A DNA stretch of 64,000 nucleotides from Oleomonas cavernae (GTDB lineage Bacteria; Pseudomonadota; Alphaproteobacteria; Zavarziniales; Zavarziniaceae), in assembly GCF_003590945.1 (NCBI RefSeq), contig NZ_QYUK01000008.1, positions 558,001 to 622,000 of the forward strand, in the 5' to 3' direction. A program made the translations under genes and the position numbers. This document shows, piece after piece, positions 29,001 through 37,142 of this stretch; the stretch's first letter is position 1, and the number at the start of each line of letters is the position of its first letter. The notes under the pieces are model-generated. The model searched no databases. It worked only from the letters and a program-made list of their open reading frames with translations, and had not been told where the DNA came from.

Positions 29001-32000
29001 CCCGCCGCGGCACCGCCGCTGGCCGAGAGGCCGCCGGCAACGGCCCCGCTGGACGCCGCCCCGCCGCCGATGGCAAAGCCGCCCGCACCCGAGGTCAGGC
29101 CGCCGGCCAGGGCGCCGCCAGCGGCAGCGCCGCCGCCGACCGCAAAGCCCGAGCCCACAGAGGCCACGCCCGTCCCGAAGAGCGGCGTGCTCATGAGGCC
29201 GCCGACGCCCGTGATGCCCAGGCTGTCGGTGATGCCGGCGAAGATCGACGAACCGGCGCCGCCGCTCAGGCTGTCGGCCAGGCCGAGGACTTGCTGGCCG
29301 GCGCCCAGATAGTCGAAGCCGCCACCGGCACCCCCGTTTATGCTGGGCATGGGCACGCCGCCGCCCGTGGTCAGCCCCAGCTGCGAGGCGGTGCCCTGGC
29401 CGAGGAAGGCATTCGCCACGCCGCCGACGATCGGCTGGAACACCAGCAGTGCTGCGATCTGGGCGGCGACGTCCTTCATGATGTCCAGCAGCCGGTCGCC
29501 GAAATCCTCGAAGCTGTCGACATTGCCGTCGAGGACGTCGCGGAAGGTATCGCCCAGGCTCTCCTGGATGGCTTCGCCGGCCTTGCGCACGGCGCCGGTC
29601 AGGGCGTCCGAGATCTCGGTGCGCTGGCGCAGGGCTGCGTTGGTGCGCAGGGTCTCGTCGTAGAGCCGCAATTCCTCGCCGGCCTGGACGCGCCAGTTGT
29701 CGCCGTACTGGCGCTGCAGCTCCAGTTCCTTCTGGCGCAGGGCGACCAGATAGGCCCGGCGCTCGGCGGTCTCGCCGGCCAGGCTGAGTTCATATTGGGC
29801 GAGGCCCAGGCTCTCCCGCTGGGCCTGAAGGGCGGATGCGGCACTGAAGCCGGCGGCGGCATCGTTCGCCTCCCCGTAGGCATCCCGCAACAGCTGGATG
29901 ATGCGGGTCAGTTCCTTCTTCGCCGCCCCTTCGGCGTTGGCCTCGGCCACCAGCAGCGGGCGCAAGGCCTGCTCGAGTTGAAGCTGCTTCTGGGCCTCGG
30001 CCTGCGTCATGGTGCCGGCAGCGACGGCCTCGGTGACCCCGCGGTGCGCGGCGGCCTGGTCGCGCAGGTCGGTGACCTGGCGAGCCCCCTCCACGGCGGT
30101 CTGCGCGACCTGCTGGGCCAACAGTTCGCGGGCGCGGGCCTCGGCATCCACGCCACTGGTCAACGATGCCTGGACGGCCTCGCGCTGGGCCGCGGCGGCC
30201 TCGCCGGCCGAGGCGCTGGTCAGGTAGGCATCGGCGACGGCGTAGAGCGAGGTGACGTTGGCAGACAGCGCCGCGCTCTCGCGGCCGATCGCGACGGTGC
30301 CTTCAGCCAAGGCACGCGCGCGGGCCTGCTCTACCCGGGCGGCGGCCTCGCCGGCCGTGACCTCTTCGCCGGACAGGGAAATGCGCTCTCGCTCGCCGGC
30401 CAGCCGCGCCCGCTCGGCGGGCGACCTGGCGCTCAAGAGTTGGATATCGATCTGGGAGAGCTGCTGGGCTTTCTCGGCAGCCGGAATGTAGGTCGTAATT
30501 GCGCGACTGGTCGCGTCGATCGCGGCCGCGATCTGCGCTTGCTCGGCAGCGGTTTGACCAGGCGCCCCGACGCCAGTCTTGAGCGCCGTAAGCTGATCCC
30601 CCAGGCGCTGTTGGCGCAACATGTCGGAGGTCGCGGGCGATCGTCCAGCCACACCCAAAGCGGCATCACCTGCGGCTCTGGCGGCGCCAAGTGCAGCTTG
30701 CTCGGCCGCGGCGGCGTCGCGAACCTCTACCCTGCTTTCCAGGTCCCTAAGCTCGCGCTCCATCTCCACGATGCGGGCATCCGCCGACGCGCTACCTGGC
30801 ACTGAGCCGGGCCTGTTGCGCCGATCGGCTTCAATCAGGCGGCGCACCTCAGGCGGTGTGTCGGCCGAGATTTCCGGGGCACCCTCCCTGAGCCTGGCGA
30901 TAGCCGTGCGCAGTTCTGCAATCCGGTCATCATCGGATGGCCCGGATATAGCCCTGTCCACCGCGCTACCGATTGCGCCCATGGCATTGGATGCCATGCG
31001 TGCCACAAAATCCCATGCCCGACCGAGAGCTGTAGTCGCTTCGGTGGCATCCACCAACCGCGGCCGAAGCGCGTCGAGCAGCACCTTCTGGGCTTCGGTC
31101 CTGTTGTTCTGGTCGACCAGGCGCTGGACGTAGCGGGCAGTGGCGCCATCGACCAGGCCGAGGGTCTGCGACAGGGTCTGGGCACCGCGCGCCGGGTCGG
31201 CGAACAGCTCGGCCAACTGGCCGGTGGCGGTCTCGACGTCGGCGCCGATCGTCGCCGCGAAATCCTTTGCAATGCCGATGAGGCCCTCGAACTGACCCAC
31301 CCCGATCTTGCCGGTGTGCAGGAGGGCGACCTCGATGTCGCGAGCGGCCGCGACCGAGATCTCCCCGGCATCCGATGCTTCGTCGGCGATACGCCGCAGC
31401 TGCTCGACGGTGGCGCCACTGGCCCGCCCGACGCCGGCGGCGGCAACCTCGACCTGCTTGGTCGAGGCGATGTAGCTGTAGAAGGCCAGGCCGGCGGTAA
31501 TGACGCTGCCGGCAAGCGCACCGAAGCCCACGCGGGCAACTGTCACCTGCTCGCCCAAAGCCTTCAGGGTATTGCGGGCACCGCCAAAGATGGGCGTGAT
31601 CTGACTTCCCTGCTGCAGCAGGACGAGCAGCGGGTTCATGCCGCCGGCCAGCGACACCGCGACGTCGTTGAGCTGGAAGGAGAGTTGGCCCAGTTCACGG
31701 CCGGTCAGCTTGCCGGTGGCCGCGTAACCCGACATGGCGCGATTGTGGCGGTTGAGCGCCTGCGTCGCCGCCTCGAATGCGACGCCGCTCTTGGTGACGG
31801 CTGCCGCGGCCTCGGCTTCACTGATTGCCCCGATCTTCAGTGCGCGCGAAATCTCGTCCAGGGCGGCCTTGTGCTGTGCCTCGGCGGCATAGAGGGGCAC
31901 GTATTTCGTCCGCAGGCCATCGACCTCGGAAGCATGCTGCGAGACGCCGGCGGTCAGGTTCCGCCAGGACGCCCGGATGTTCTCGATCTCCGTTGCCTGT

Positions 32001-32365
32001 AGGGCCACCGCGGCCGAGATACCGCTCCAGGACGAGGCGACCGCATTGCCCGTCACCGTCGCCTGCTGCGCCAGCTCGCGGATCTCGGTTCGCGCCGCGG
32101 CGGTCTCGGCGGCCAGGCGATCCGCCGCGGCAGCACCCGCATCAACCGCTGCCGCCTCTTTGGTAACGGCCGTCGACACGATATCGAGCGTGCCGGCAAG
32201 ATCGCTCGCTGCCGTCTCGCCCTGCTTCAGGCCCGCGTCAAGCTTTGCCCCGGCTGCCGTGGCCGCGGCGCCCAGGATGGTCAGAGCCTCCTTGGAGCCA
32301 ACCAGTTCGGCCTTGAGTTCACTGCCATCGGCGGTGATGCGGAGACGCAGGGACAGATCAGCCAC
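26066..32365 (-). CDS. Tail tape measure protein (main part)
   Basis: 2099 residues as printed. The N-terminus begins MADLSLRLRITADGSELK, the usual start of prophage tape measure proteins, followed by long alanine/glutamate-rich helices, a glycine-rich hydrophobic stretch around residues 1050-1200 and degenerate repeats containing SLSVGQA- and GNNSDEARAL-like units near residues 1750-1950. After about residue 2040 the frame turns into an Arg/Pro-rich shadow; the true C-terminus lies in the adjacent frame. The full protein would be about 2470 residues, predicting a tail of roughly 350 nm at 1.5 angstrom per residue. Confidence 0.9.
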   Translation of the reverse strand: MADLSLRLRITADGSELKAELVGSKEALTILGAAATAAGAKLDAGLKQGETAASDLAGTLDIVSTAVTKEAAAVDAGAAAADRLAAETAAARTEIRELAQQATVTGNAVASSWSGISAAVALQATEIENIRASWRNLTAGVSQHASEVDGLRTKYVPLYAAEAQHKAALDEISRALKIGAISEAEAAAAVTKSGVAFEAATQALNRHNRAMSGYAATGKLTGRELGQLSFQLNDVAVSLAGGMNPLLVLLQQGSQITPIFGGARNTLKALGEQVTVARVGFGALAGSVITAGLAFYSYIASTKQVEVAAAGVGRASGATVEQLRRIADEASDAGEISVAAARDIEVALLHTGKIGVGQFEGLIGIAKDFAATIGADVETATGQLAELFADPARGAQTLSQTLGLVDGATARYVQRLVDQNNRTEAQKVLLDALRPRLVDATEATTALGRAWDFVARMASNAMGAIGSAVDRAISGPSDDDRIAELRTAIARLREGAPEISADTPPEVRRLIEADRRNRPGSVPGSASADARIVEMERELRDLESRVEVRDAAAAEQAALGAARAAGDAALGVAGRSPATSDMLRQQRLGDQLTALKTGVGAPGQTAAEQAQIAAAIDATSRAITTYIPAAEKAQQLSQIDIQLLSARSPAERARLAGERERISLSGEEVTAGEAAARVEQARARALAEGTVAIGRESAALSANVTSLYAVADAYLTSASAGEAAAAQREAVQASLTSGVDAEARARELLAQQVAQTAVEGARQVTDLRDQAAAHRGVTEAVAAGTMTQAEAQKQLQLEQALRPLLVAEANAEGAAKKELTRIIQLLRDAYGEANDAAAGFSAASALQAQRESLGLAQYELSLAGETAERRAYLVALRQKELELQRQYGDNWRVQAGEELRLYDETLRTNAALRQRTEISDALTGAVRKAGEAIQESLGDTFRDVLDGNVDSFEDFGDRLLDIMKDVAAQIAALLVFQPIVGGVANAFLGQGTASQLGLTTGGGVPMPSINGGAGGGFDYLGAGQQVLGLADSLSGGAGSSIFAGITDSLGITGVGGLMSTPLFGTGVASVGSGFAVGGGAAAGGALAGGLTSGAGGFAIGGGAASSGAVAGGLSASGGAAAGGVTLGGTIIPGIGILAAGYGIGQLLSGIAPGNKLVSMGGGAVGGAAAGAAIGSVVPVIGTAIGAIIGAIAGLIGGMDNDKPSNKTANVVYDDFYKDPRTFHQNGKKFSQANLDAATGAGAAVRDASLAAFGKYVDFSDLQLKFEIGSREGSYSQLWQDGKDLGQIRGETSTDGVKSIIGRTIIKISELYADKLPEEVTKALSKVDFSGDIDEALRLLVFAADFKDAVDALRGGVGIEDDMRKGIRDSLTAQIDALKKFQDDAEELDLGGATAAVREYALVLVGLKDAKTDITQTEAAMKALDETFKVLRERASDLGLTQTEVAAGYAASMQKIRDSFDDGLDRAINQGAGFGIFDQVTDLLKAQEIRQKEAATLGLDMSKVARLAALEVAAAVRQATDAQLAGIAEIVNASENLGAQLGLSLGLVSRAIDEQISTSMDAATAARRSAAAYRDALGSINDAIAALKTGDLSTLSPAEILAQRRQELTQTATKAKGGDLDAMKNLPAAVQAFLEDSRAYNASAPAYQSDFDWASKLLQQAGVSAGGLAGSADTQADLLDAQTRVLEAIRENLTAPEGPNAALLREQLSALDVIGNLIERTNTLSVGQATSATGKLGDAIRAVRDVRSEIAGGIDVNRARGITGALNAAQTALVGNNTAAATSLRGTIAALQDVTRTGLVAVARADTVRDALGRATIGITGNNSDEARALKGVIDALSVATADGLVSVSEAAPLKAAIQASSQLLAGNDTAEGLATRKVLAALSAITDSGLSSTAKAAAVTAALQAAEQGISGRTTAGATGIREVIQALRAITATGLSETAAGGPIRERLHEVQEALADLLGDQVVATNATTGQVVKIRDLTDAQVKALLDGLDLSDALGNAIEDQTGEIITGNATTDILARLAQEQGAVSEQIKQVIAGAMPPRPAWSPRSSPAARRSRRCWRNTSSWTPTSRPSWMPTRPERRMKPLSLPPAPPMTPR

Positions 32366-33100
32366 GGCGCGACCTCGCCTGCTGGCGCTCGCGTTCCTCG
32401 CGGCCGCGGAACACGGCCAGTGCCTCGATCTCCATGGCTTGCAGGTCGGCCATCACATTCCCGTCCAGCGTCAACCCCTGGGCATTGGCCACCACCGCGA
32501 CGGCGGCGTAGTTGAGGCCGACGATCGAGCCCCCCATGCCGGCGTGCAGCCATTGGGTGGCCACCGACTGAAAGAACGCGAAGGCGGCCAGGTTCTCAGG
32601 CCACAGCTCGATCTCGGTCTCGGTCGCGAAGCGGGCGCGAAGCTGGTCCGCGCCCGGCCCGACGATGCCGAAGCCCGCGAGTTCTTCCTCAAGAGCCTCG
32701 CGGGCTTTGGTGGTACTGCCGCCGCCCGTTGCCCAGGTCCGGGCGGCGTCGCTCAGTTTTTTCGCTTGGCCATGCCGTTCGACAGGCTGGGGAAGTAGGC
32801 CTGGGCGACAGCGATGGCGACCGGGGGATTGCGCAGGAGCGCGTCCCGGATCTCGTCGCTGAAGGAGATCGGCTGGTTGGTGTCTTCGTCGATCAGGCCT
32901 TCCCAGCCGATCCACGCCTCGCGCAGCACTTCCTTGTCGGGATCCTCGGTGATCGAACTGCGCAGCTCGCGCTGGCGGTCGTGATCGATGACCTTGAAGC
33001 GGCCCTTGAACGACTCGGTGTCGAAGCCGCCCCGCTCGTTGGGCTGCTTCACGGTGACGGTCGCGGTGAAGGTGCGCTCTTTGCCGATCGAGATCTTCAT
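32358..33100 (-). CDS. Tail assembly chaperone GT fusion (made by -1 frameshift)
   Basis: The upstream chaperone frame (33100 to 32753) and a second open frame ending at 32358 overlap at the heptamer A_AAA_AAC (32762-32756). A -1 slip there continues as LSDAARTWATGGG for 132 codons, giving about 247 residues. The second frame has no start codon of its own downstream of the first gene's stop before deep inside its DUF1799-like domain (LWPENLAAFAFFQSVATQW). This is the gpG/gpGT arrangement of long-tailed phages, always just before the tape measure gene. Confidence 0.85.
32753..33100 (-). CDS. Tail assembly chaperone (G-like product)
   Basis: 115 residues ending SLSNGMAKRKN, with the stop TGA immediately after the slippery heptamer. 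It is located between the tail tube gene and the tape measure, as expected for a tail chaperone that coats the tape measure before tube polymerisation. Confidence 0.85.
   Translation of the reverse strand: MKISIGKERTFTATVTVKQPNERGGFDTESFKGRFKVIDHDRQRELRSSITEDPDKEVLREAWIGWEGLIDEDTNQPISFSDEIRDALLRNPPVAIAVAQAYFPSLSNGMAKRKN
32756..32762 (-). promoter_or_regulatory. Programmed -1 ribosomal frameshift site (A AAA AAC)
   Basis: On the minus strand the zero frame reads CGA AAA AAC TGA. The heptamer fits X XXY YYZ exactly, in the correct frame, with the zero-frame stop directly following, which increases the pause. Slipping gives AAA AAA CTG and continues into the GT extension. Confidence 0.85.
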
Positions 33101-33148
33101 GACGAAATCAGTTCCTGTCGTTGAGTGGATGCTTGCGGTTACGCCGCG

Positions 33149-34078
33149 TTACTGGATCGTGATGGTGAAATCGTCCGTCGCCGAGTTGACGCAGAGGTTC
33201 AGCCCGGCCTGGATCATCAGGAGCTTCTGATCCTCCTGGTACTGCGGGTCGACCAGCTGGGTCTTGCTGCCGGTGACGATGACCTTCTTGCCCGCGGCCG
33301 AGCCGTGGGTGATCGACAGGACGTCACGGGTCTCGGTTTTGATGGTGGCGATCCAGTCCTTGGTCAGGATGTCCGGGGCTTCGAACAGGATCGTGCCGAC
33401 CGCCTTGCGGTCGACATAGTTGATGCCCTCGTAGTTAGTGTTGTTGCGGTAGACGTTCTCGACCCCGAAATCGACCTCGAACGACTTCACGCCCAGCGTC
33501 GTGCCGTGCAGGGTGATCACGGTGTTGGCGAAGGAGACTTCCTCGGGATCCTTGAACGCGGTCAGGGTCGCCGAGGGCATGGCCGCATCGGCGATGCCGC
33601 CATAGAGGCCCATGAACGAGAACTGGAAGCGCGGGATGGCCAGGGCGGCGCCGACCAGCTTCACGGTACCGCGGCAGCCCAGGGCCTTGTGGCGCAGCCG
33701 GCCGATGTAGAAGTAGATGCTGGCCGAGGTCTCGCCGCTGTCCACTGGCTTGTAGTCGACGCGGGTGGTGGCGACGACGGTTTCCGCCATGGCGCAGGCG
33801 ATCAGGGCCGGGCCATAGCCAGGCGCGGTGCCCAGCGGGGTGCCGGCGCCGGCCGCTTCGACCTCGAAGCTGATCATCATGTGCTCGCCGACGATCAGGG
33901 CGCCCTCGTTACCGAGGCGGCCACCATCCAGGTCGCGTTCCACCTTGTCGGCCTTCAGCGGCTCGATGCTGCCGTTGTAGGTCATGACCGCGTTGCTGCC
34001 GCCGACCGGCACGCTGTCGACCCCGTAGGTCGCCTCGGCCTTCAGCAGGACGATCTTCTGTTCCCATTTGTAGGCCAT
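33149..34078 (-). CDS. Major tail tube protein
   Basis: 309 residues, beta-rich, with the N-terminal pattern MAYKWEQKIVLLKAEATYG and the central TRVDYKPVDSGETSASIYFYI common to tail tube proteins of B3-like phages and related siphophages. The position between the tail terminator and tail chaperone genes supports the assignment. The C-terminal ending TDDFTITIQ resembles an Ig-free tube end. Confidence 0.75.
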   Translation of the reverse strand: MAYKWEQKIVLLKAEATYGVDSVPVGGSNAVMTYNGSIEPLKADKVERDLDGGRLGNEGALIVGEHMMISFEVEAAGAGTPLGTAPGYGPALIACAMAETVVATTRVDYKPVDSGETSASIYFYIGRLRHKALGCRGTVKLVGAALAIPRFQFSFMGLYGGIADAAMPSATLTAFKDPEEVSFANTVITLHGTTLGVKSFEVDFGVENVYRNNTNYEGINYVDRKAVGTILFEAPDILTKDWIATIKTETRDVLSITHGSAAGKKVIVTGSKTQLVDPQYQEDQKLLMIQAGLNLCVNSATDDFTITIQ

Positions 34079-34091
34079 TGGTCAGGTCTCC

Positions 34092-34361
34092 TTAACGCTT
34101 GGGCTTGAGCGAGGGCGGCGGGGGCGGCGAGAGGGTGACCGGATCGCCACCCTCTCCATCGACCTGCTCGGCTCGCGGGGTATCGGGGACTACCGGCGCC
34201 GCCGGCTTGAACTTGTCGGTGGTGTAGACGCTGCTGCCGTCCGCATTGCGCGGGCCTGCGGCGCTGGGCGTGGTCGGCCCTTCGACCTGGACCAGCTTGC
34301 CGCCATCGTCGACGCGATAGCGGCCACCCTGGGTCGGCGTTGCGGGAGTCTCGTCGGACAT
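34092..34361 (-). CDS. Small proline-rich phage protein, unknown function
   Basis: 89 residues, rich in proline, with a terminal PPPPPSLKPKR. It overlaps the tail terminator stop by 1 base. Similar short linker proteins occur before the tail tube gene in other transposable phages. No fold or function is assigned. Confidence 0.6.
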   Translation of the reverse strand: MSDETPATPTQGGRYRVDDGGKLVQVEGPTTPSAAGPRNADGSSVYTTDKFKPAAPVVPDTPRAEQVDGEGGDPVTLSPPPPPSLKPKR

Positions 34362-34792
34362 CAGGAGACCTTTCGGATGTAGCGGTCGGTCGACCAGGTC
34401 GTAACAAACCAGACGACGCCGTTGCCGGCCGGGGCCGAGCGGGAGGCGACGAAATTGATCGGGGCGTGGCGCTCCACGTCCGGGGTCCAGCCGGCGAGGG
34501 CGTCCTCGGTCGCGTCGCGAAACTGATCGACCGCCGAGATCCGCTTGCCGCCCTTGGCATCGTCGTATTGGCGGATCACCACGGCGGTCAGGAATTCGAC
34601 CTGGACGCGCTGGCTATGGGCGCCGGTGCTGCGCGTGTTGGGTTCGCCCGCCTCGTCGTAGGGCAGAACGAAGCAGGTGCCGTGCCGCGGCTTGGTGCCG
34701 GCGGCCAGCGCTTCAAGGGCCTCGGCTCCCTCGATCGCGATGAAGGGCGGCATCGCGGCGGCGACCAGGCGGTCGATGATGGCGCCGATCAC
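34361..34792 (-). CDS. Tail terminator-like protein (Gp37 family)
   Basis: 143 residues. The pattern VQVEFLTAVVIRQYDDAKGG...AVDQFRDATEDALAGW matches phage tail terminator/Gp37 proteins, which cap the tube at the head side. It overlaps the DUF1320 gene by 4 bases. Confidence 0.7.
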   Translation of the reverse strand: MIGAIIDRLVAAAMPPFIAIEGAEALEALAAGTKPRHGTCFVLPYDEAGEPNTRSTGAHSQRVQVEFLTAVVIRQYDDAKGGKRISAVDQFRDATEDALAGWTPDVERHAPINFVASRSAPAGNGVVWFVTTWSTDRYIRKVS

Positions 34793-35214
34793 AGGAAACC
34801 CTCCAGATTGGCGTCCGTGAAGACGGGGTCGGACCCCGCATACTGGACACCGCCCGCAGTGCCCGCCTGGGGGGTGATGCCCGCCAGATCGGGCAGCAAC
34901 AGGCGGCCGGCGGCAGCATCGCGCAATTCCGCCAGCGCATCCTTGTAATCACGCACGACATGATCGGGGGCGCCGTCGCGGTGCAGGTGGTAGCGGGCGA
35001 TCGAGACCGCCCACTTGAGCACGATGCTCGGCACCGTCGACAACGGCATGAGGTATCGGATGGCGAGGTAGGCGTCGATGGTCTGGCCAGCGGTGTCGAT
35101 CGCCGCCGCGATCACCGCGGGGTCGGCGATGTCGTCGTTGTCGCGATCGGCGATCTGAAGGATCTCAGCTGCGCCGGCCCGTTCGACCAGGTCATCGAGG
35201 GTGGCGTAGCTCAC
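34789..35214 (-). CDS. DUF1320 (Mu gp36-like) head-tail protein
   Basis: 141 residues beginning MSYATLDDLVERAGAAEILQIADR, with the aspartate-rich segment and IDTAGQTIDAYLAIRY typical of DUF1320 connectors. These are thought to act as head-completion or adaptor proteins between portal and tail terminator. Confidence 0.8.
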   Translation of the reverse strand: MSYATLDDLVERAGAAEILQIADRDNDDIADPAVIAAAIDTAGQTIDAYLAIRYLMPLSTVPSIVLKWAVSIARYHLHRDGAPDHVVRDYKDALAELRDAAAGRLLLPDLAGITPQAGTAGGVQYAGSDPVFTDANLEGFL

Positions 35215-35426
35215 GGGGTCTGCCCCGCGGCACGCGTAGCCCAGAAGACCGCCTCTTCAAGCCGCCGCTGAGCGAGGATGGCCTCGGCCTTGTTGGGCAG
35301 CTCGTCGAGCAGATCCCAGAGGGCGGTGGCGGCGTAGAATGTGGCGTGGACGCAGAAGGCCACCGGCTCGGTTTCCGGCGGCACCGCGCGCTTACCAATG
35401 AAGTCCTTGAACGGGTTGACCGCCAT
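35211..35426 (-). CDS. Small helical protein resembling the Acb2 (DUF7681) anti-CBASS family
   Basis: 71 residues from ATG 35426. The second half follows the Acb2 pattern: A-x-x-L-x-x-L-P, then a short loop, then LAQRRLEEAVFWATRAA, a pair of helices ending in an aromatic-alanine motif. Acb2 proteins are cyclic-oligonucleotide sponges that shut off CBASS immunity and are known from phages including transposable ones. The start lies within the end of the preceding gene and the stop overlaps the next by 4 bases. The match is by eye and moderate; a plain structural role is the alternative. Confidence 0.5.
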   Translation of the reverse strand: MAVNPFKDFIGKRAVPPETEPVAFCVHATFYAATALWDLLDELPNKAEAILAQRRLEEAVFWATRAAGQTP

Positions 35427-35820
35427 GATCAGGCCCCCTGCCGGGGCGCTTGCCGGGCTTCTGCGAACCCTTCGAGGCGGCTTCGGCACGCATGGCCACG
35501 ATGGCGGCGTCAAGGCGCGACTCACGATCGTCGTCAGGCAGGCCATTCCACGCATCGACCGTCAGTCCGCTGTCGCGGTGGGCGCGGACCACCACGGTAC
35601 CCAACTGGACTTGGGCACCGCCGATATCGATGTGCGAGGGCTGGACCGAACTGCCCACGAGGGCCTTTGCGGGGTCAGGCCCGCCTTTGCCCGCGTCCGT
35701 AAGCTCGACGACGCCATCGGGCAGGCCGGCGATGATCTCGTCGGGAAGATCGATGACCTTCCCGCCGGCCTCGTACAGCTTGCCGTCACAGTGCAGGTCG
35801 CGGAGGATGCGGACCTTCAT
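35392..35820 (-). CDS. Mu gp35/HI1506-like capsid-region protein, unknown function
   Basis: 142 residues from ATG 35820 (TGATG overlap with the capsid stop). It begins MKVRILRDLHCDGKLYEAGGKVIDLPDE, a compact beta-barrel-like start seen in small proteins after the major capsid gene of transposable phages, followed by a basic, disordered tail. Its last 35 bases overlap the Acb2-like gene. Confidence 0.6.
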   Translation of the reverse strand: MKVRILRDLHCDGKLYEAGGKVIDLPDEIIAGLPDGVVELTDAGKGGPDPAKALVGSSVQPSHIDIGGAQVQLGTVVVRAHRDSGLTVDAWNGLPDDDRESRLDAAIVAMRAEAASKGSQKPGKRPGRGPDHGGQPVQGLHW

Positions 35821-36755
35821 CACGCCACCGCGCTCTCGAAGAAGTAGCCGAGGTCGGGCGCCGTGATCAGCTCCTTGACGCTTTCGCCCGCACGCACGCG
35901 GATGGAGCCGCGCAGGCCGGTCTTGGGCTCGGGGATCTGGCCCGCGACCTTGCCGCCGTACTGCATGGTCATGCCGAAGGTGGCACGGCCATTCTTGTTG
36001 CTGGCAAGGCCGTCGCGGCGGATCAGGGCGGCATGCTTGCCCCAGAGGCGAGCCTTGGCCAGCGCCTGGCCCTTCTTGGCGGTATTGACGAAGGCCGAGC
36101 CGACGATGATCTCGTCGAGTTCGAACAGATCCGCCACGGCCTGGCGCGTCGCAATGCCCTTGTCACCGTCGTTGCGGTGCACGGCCTTCAGGATCGCCGG
36201 GTTGGTCGAAAGGGCGGTCCACGTGGGCCGGCCCAGCACGAGCACATTGGCCCGCATGATCAGCGCATCCTGTGCGGCCGTGATGGCCGCGACGGGATCC
36301 GACGATGCGTGCGACCACTGTGAGGTACCGGCCAGCACCACCTTGTTGCCCACCGGATAGGTGGCCGCTGCGAAGACGGAATTGGCCACGCGGCGCTCGC
36401 GATCCAGCAGGACCAGGTCCATGACACCCTGGGCGGCGTGCGAGAGCGGGTTGTAACCCACCGGGGCATTGTTCACGTCGTCGATCGGCACCACGTCATC
36501 CAGGCCGTAGTCGATGGTCTTCGAGGTATCCTCGGTGGCCGAGAATTCGACCTCGTTGGGTTCGCCCTTGCGGCCGACAGTGGTGTCGGGGATGGTGATC
36601 TGCTCGCCGAACTCGAACTTCAGCCATTCGAAGGTCTGCTTGCTGAGAAGCGGGCTGATACGCGGCAGCACACGATCGGCGACCAGGTCGCCATTGGCGT
36701 AGGAGATGACAACCCCGGTCAGCTCGGGATCGACAGGAAACGGAAAGCCGGTCAT
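35820..36755 (-). CDS. Major capsid protein
   Basis: 311 residues with the HK97-type start of B3-like capsids (DPELTGVVISYANGDLVADRVLP) and the central ERRVANSVFAAATYP segment. The length is typical for Mu-like capsids (about 300). It lies between the decoration protein and the DUF1320 module. Confidence 0.85.
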   Translation of the reverse strand: MTGFPFPVDPELTGVVISYANGDLVADRVLPRISPLLSKQTFEWLKFEFGEQITIPDTTVGRKGEPNEVEFSATEDTSKTIDYGLDDVVPIDDVNNAPVGYNPLSHAAQGVMDLVLLDRERRVANSVFAAATYPVGNKVVLAGTSQWSHASSDPVAAITAAQDALIMRANVLVLGRPTWTALSTNPAILKAVHRNDGDKGIATRQAVADLFELDEIIVGSAFVNTAKKGQALAKARLWGKHAALIRRDGLASNKNGRATFGMTMQYGGKVAGQIPEPKTGLRGSIRVRAGESVKELITAPDLGYFFESAVA

Positions 36756-36766
36756 GTGGAAGCTCC

Positions 36767-37138
36767 TTAGCCCTGGACCTGGGCGGGCAGGATGAAGACG
36801 AGGGCGATATCGCCTGCGACGGCCGATACTTCGGCCCGGCCAACGACGCCGTTGTTGGTGCCGGCCGCCGGGGCCGCCGCGACGGCCTTGCCGTCCACGT
36901 CGGCGGTGACGTAGCCGCCGCGGGTGACGGTGCCGCCGAATTCGACCTCGGTGAAACCCGAGCGAACCACGTCGACACGCTCGCCCGATGCCGCGCCGCC
37001 AGGATGGTCGGTCACACCGATCAGCCCCTCGGTGGCCGCGGTGGCCTGGAGCACGGCGCCATCGGCGGCACCGAACTTGACGATGCGGCGATGCGCGATG
37101 GCACCGCCGGCGGTGTAGGTTTTCACGAGCTTGCCCAT
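36767..37138 (-). CDS. Capsid decoration/cement protein (DUF2190-like)
   Basis: 123 residues from ATG 37138: a small beta-rich protein (IVKFGAADGAVLQATAATEGLIGVTDHPG) with alternating glycine turns typical of DUF2190 capsid cement proteins found next to the capsid gene. Confidence 0.7.
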   Translation of the reverse strand: MGKLVKTYTAGGAIAHRRIVKFGAADGAVLQATAATEGLIGVTDHPGGAASGERVDVVRSGFTEVEFGGTVTRGGYVTADVDGKAVAAAPAAGTNNGVVGRAEVSAVAGDIALVFILPAQVQG

Positions 37139-37142
37139 AGGC

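Noticed and set aside
28697-30805. 702-residue plus-strand frame opposite the tape measure
   Set aside because: Mirror of the alanine-rich coding sequence of the tape measure.
32358-32915. DUF1799 reading frame taken as an independent gene from ATG 32915
   Set aside because: That ATG lies inside the upstream chaperone gene in another frame, and the stretch up to the slip site is a shadow. The frame is entered by -1 frameshifting.
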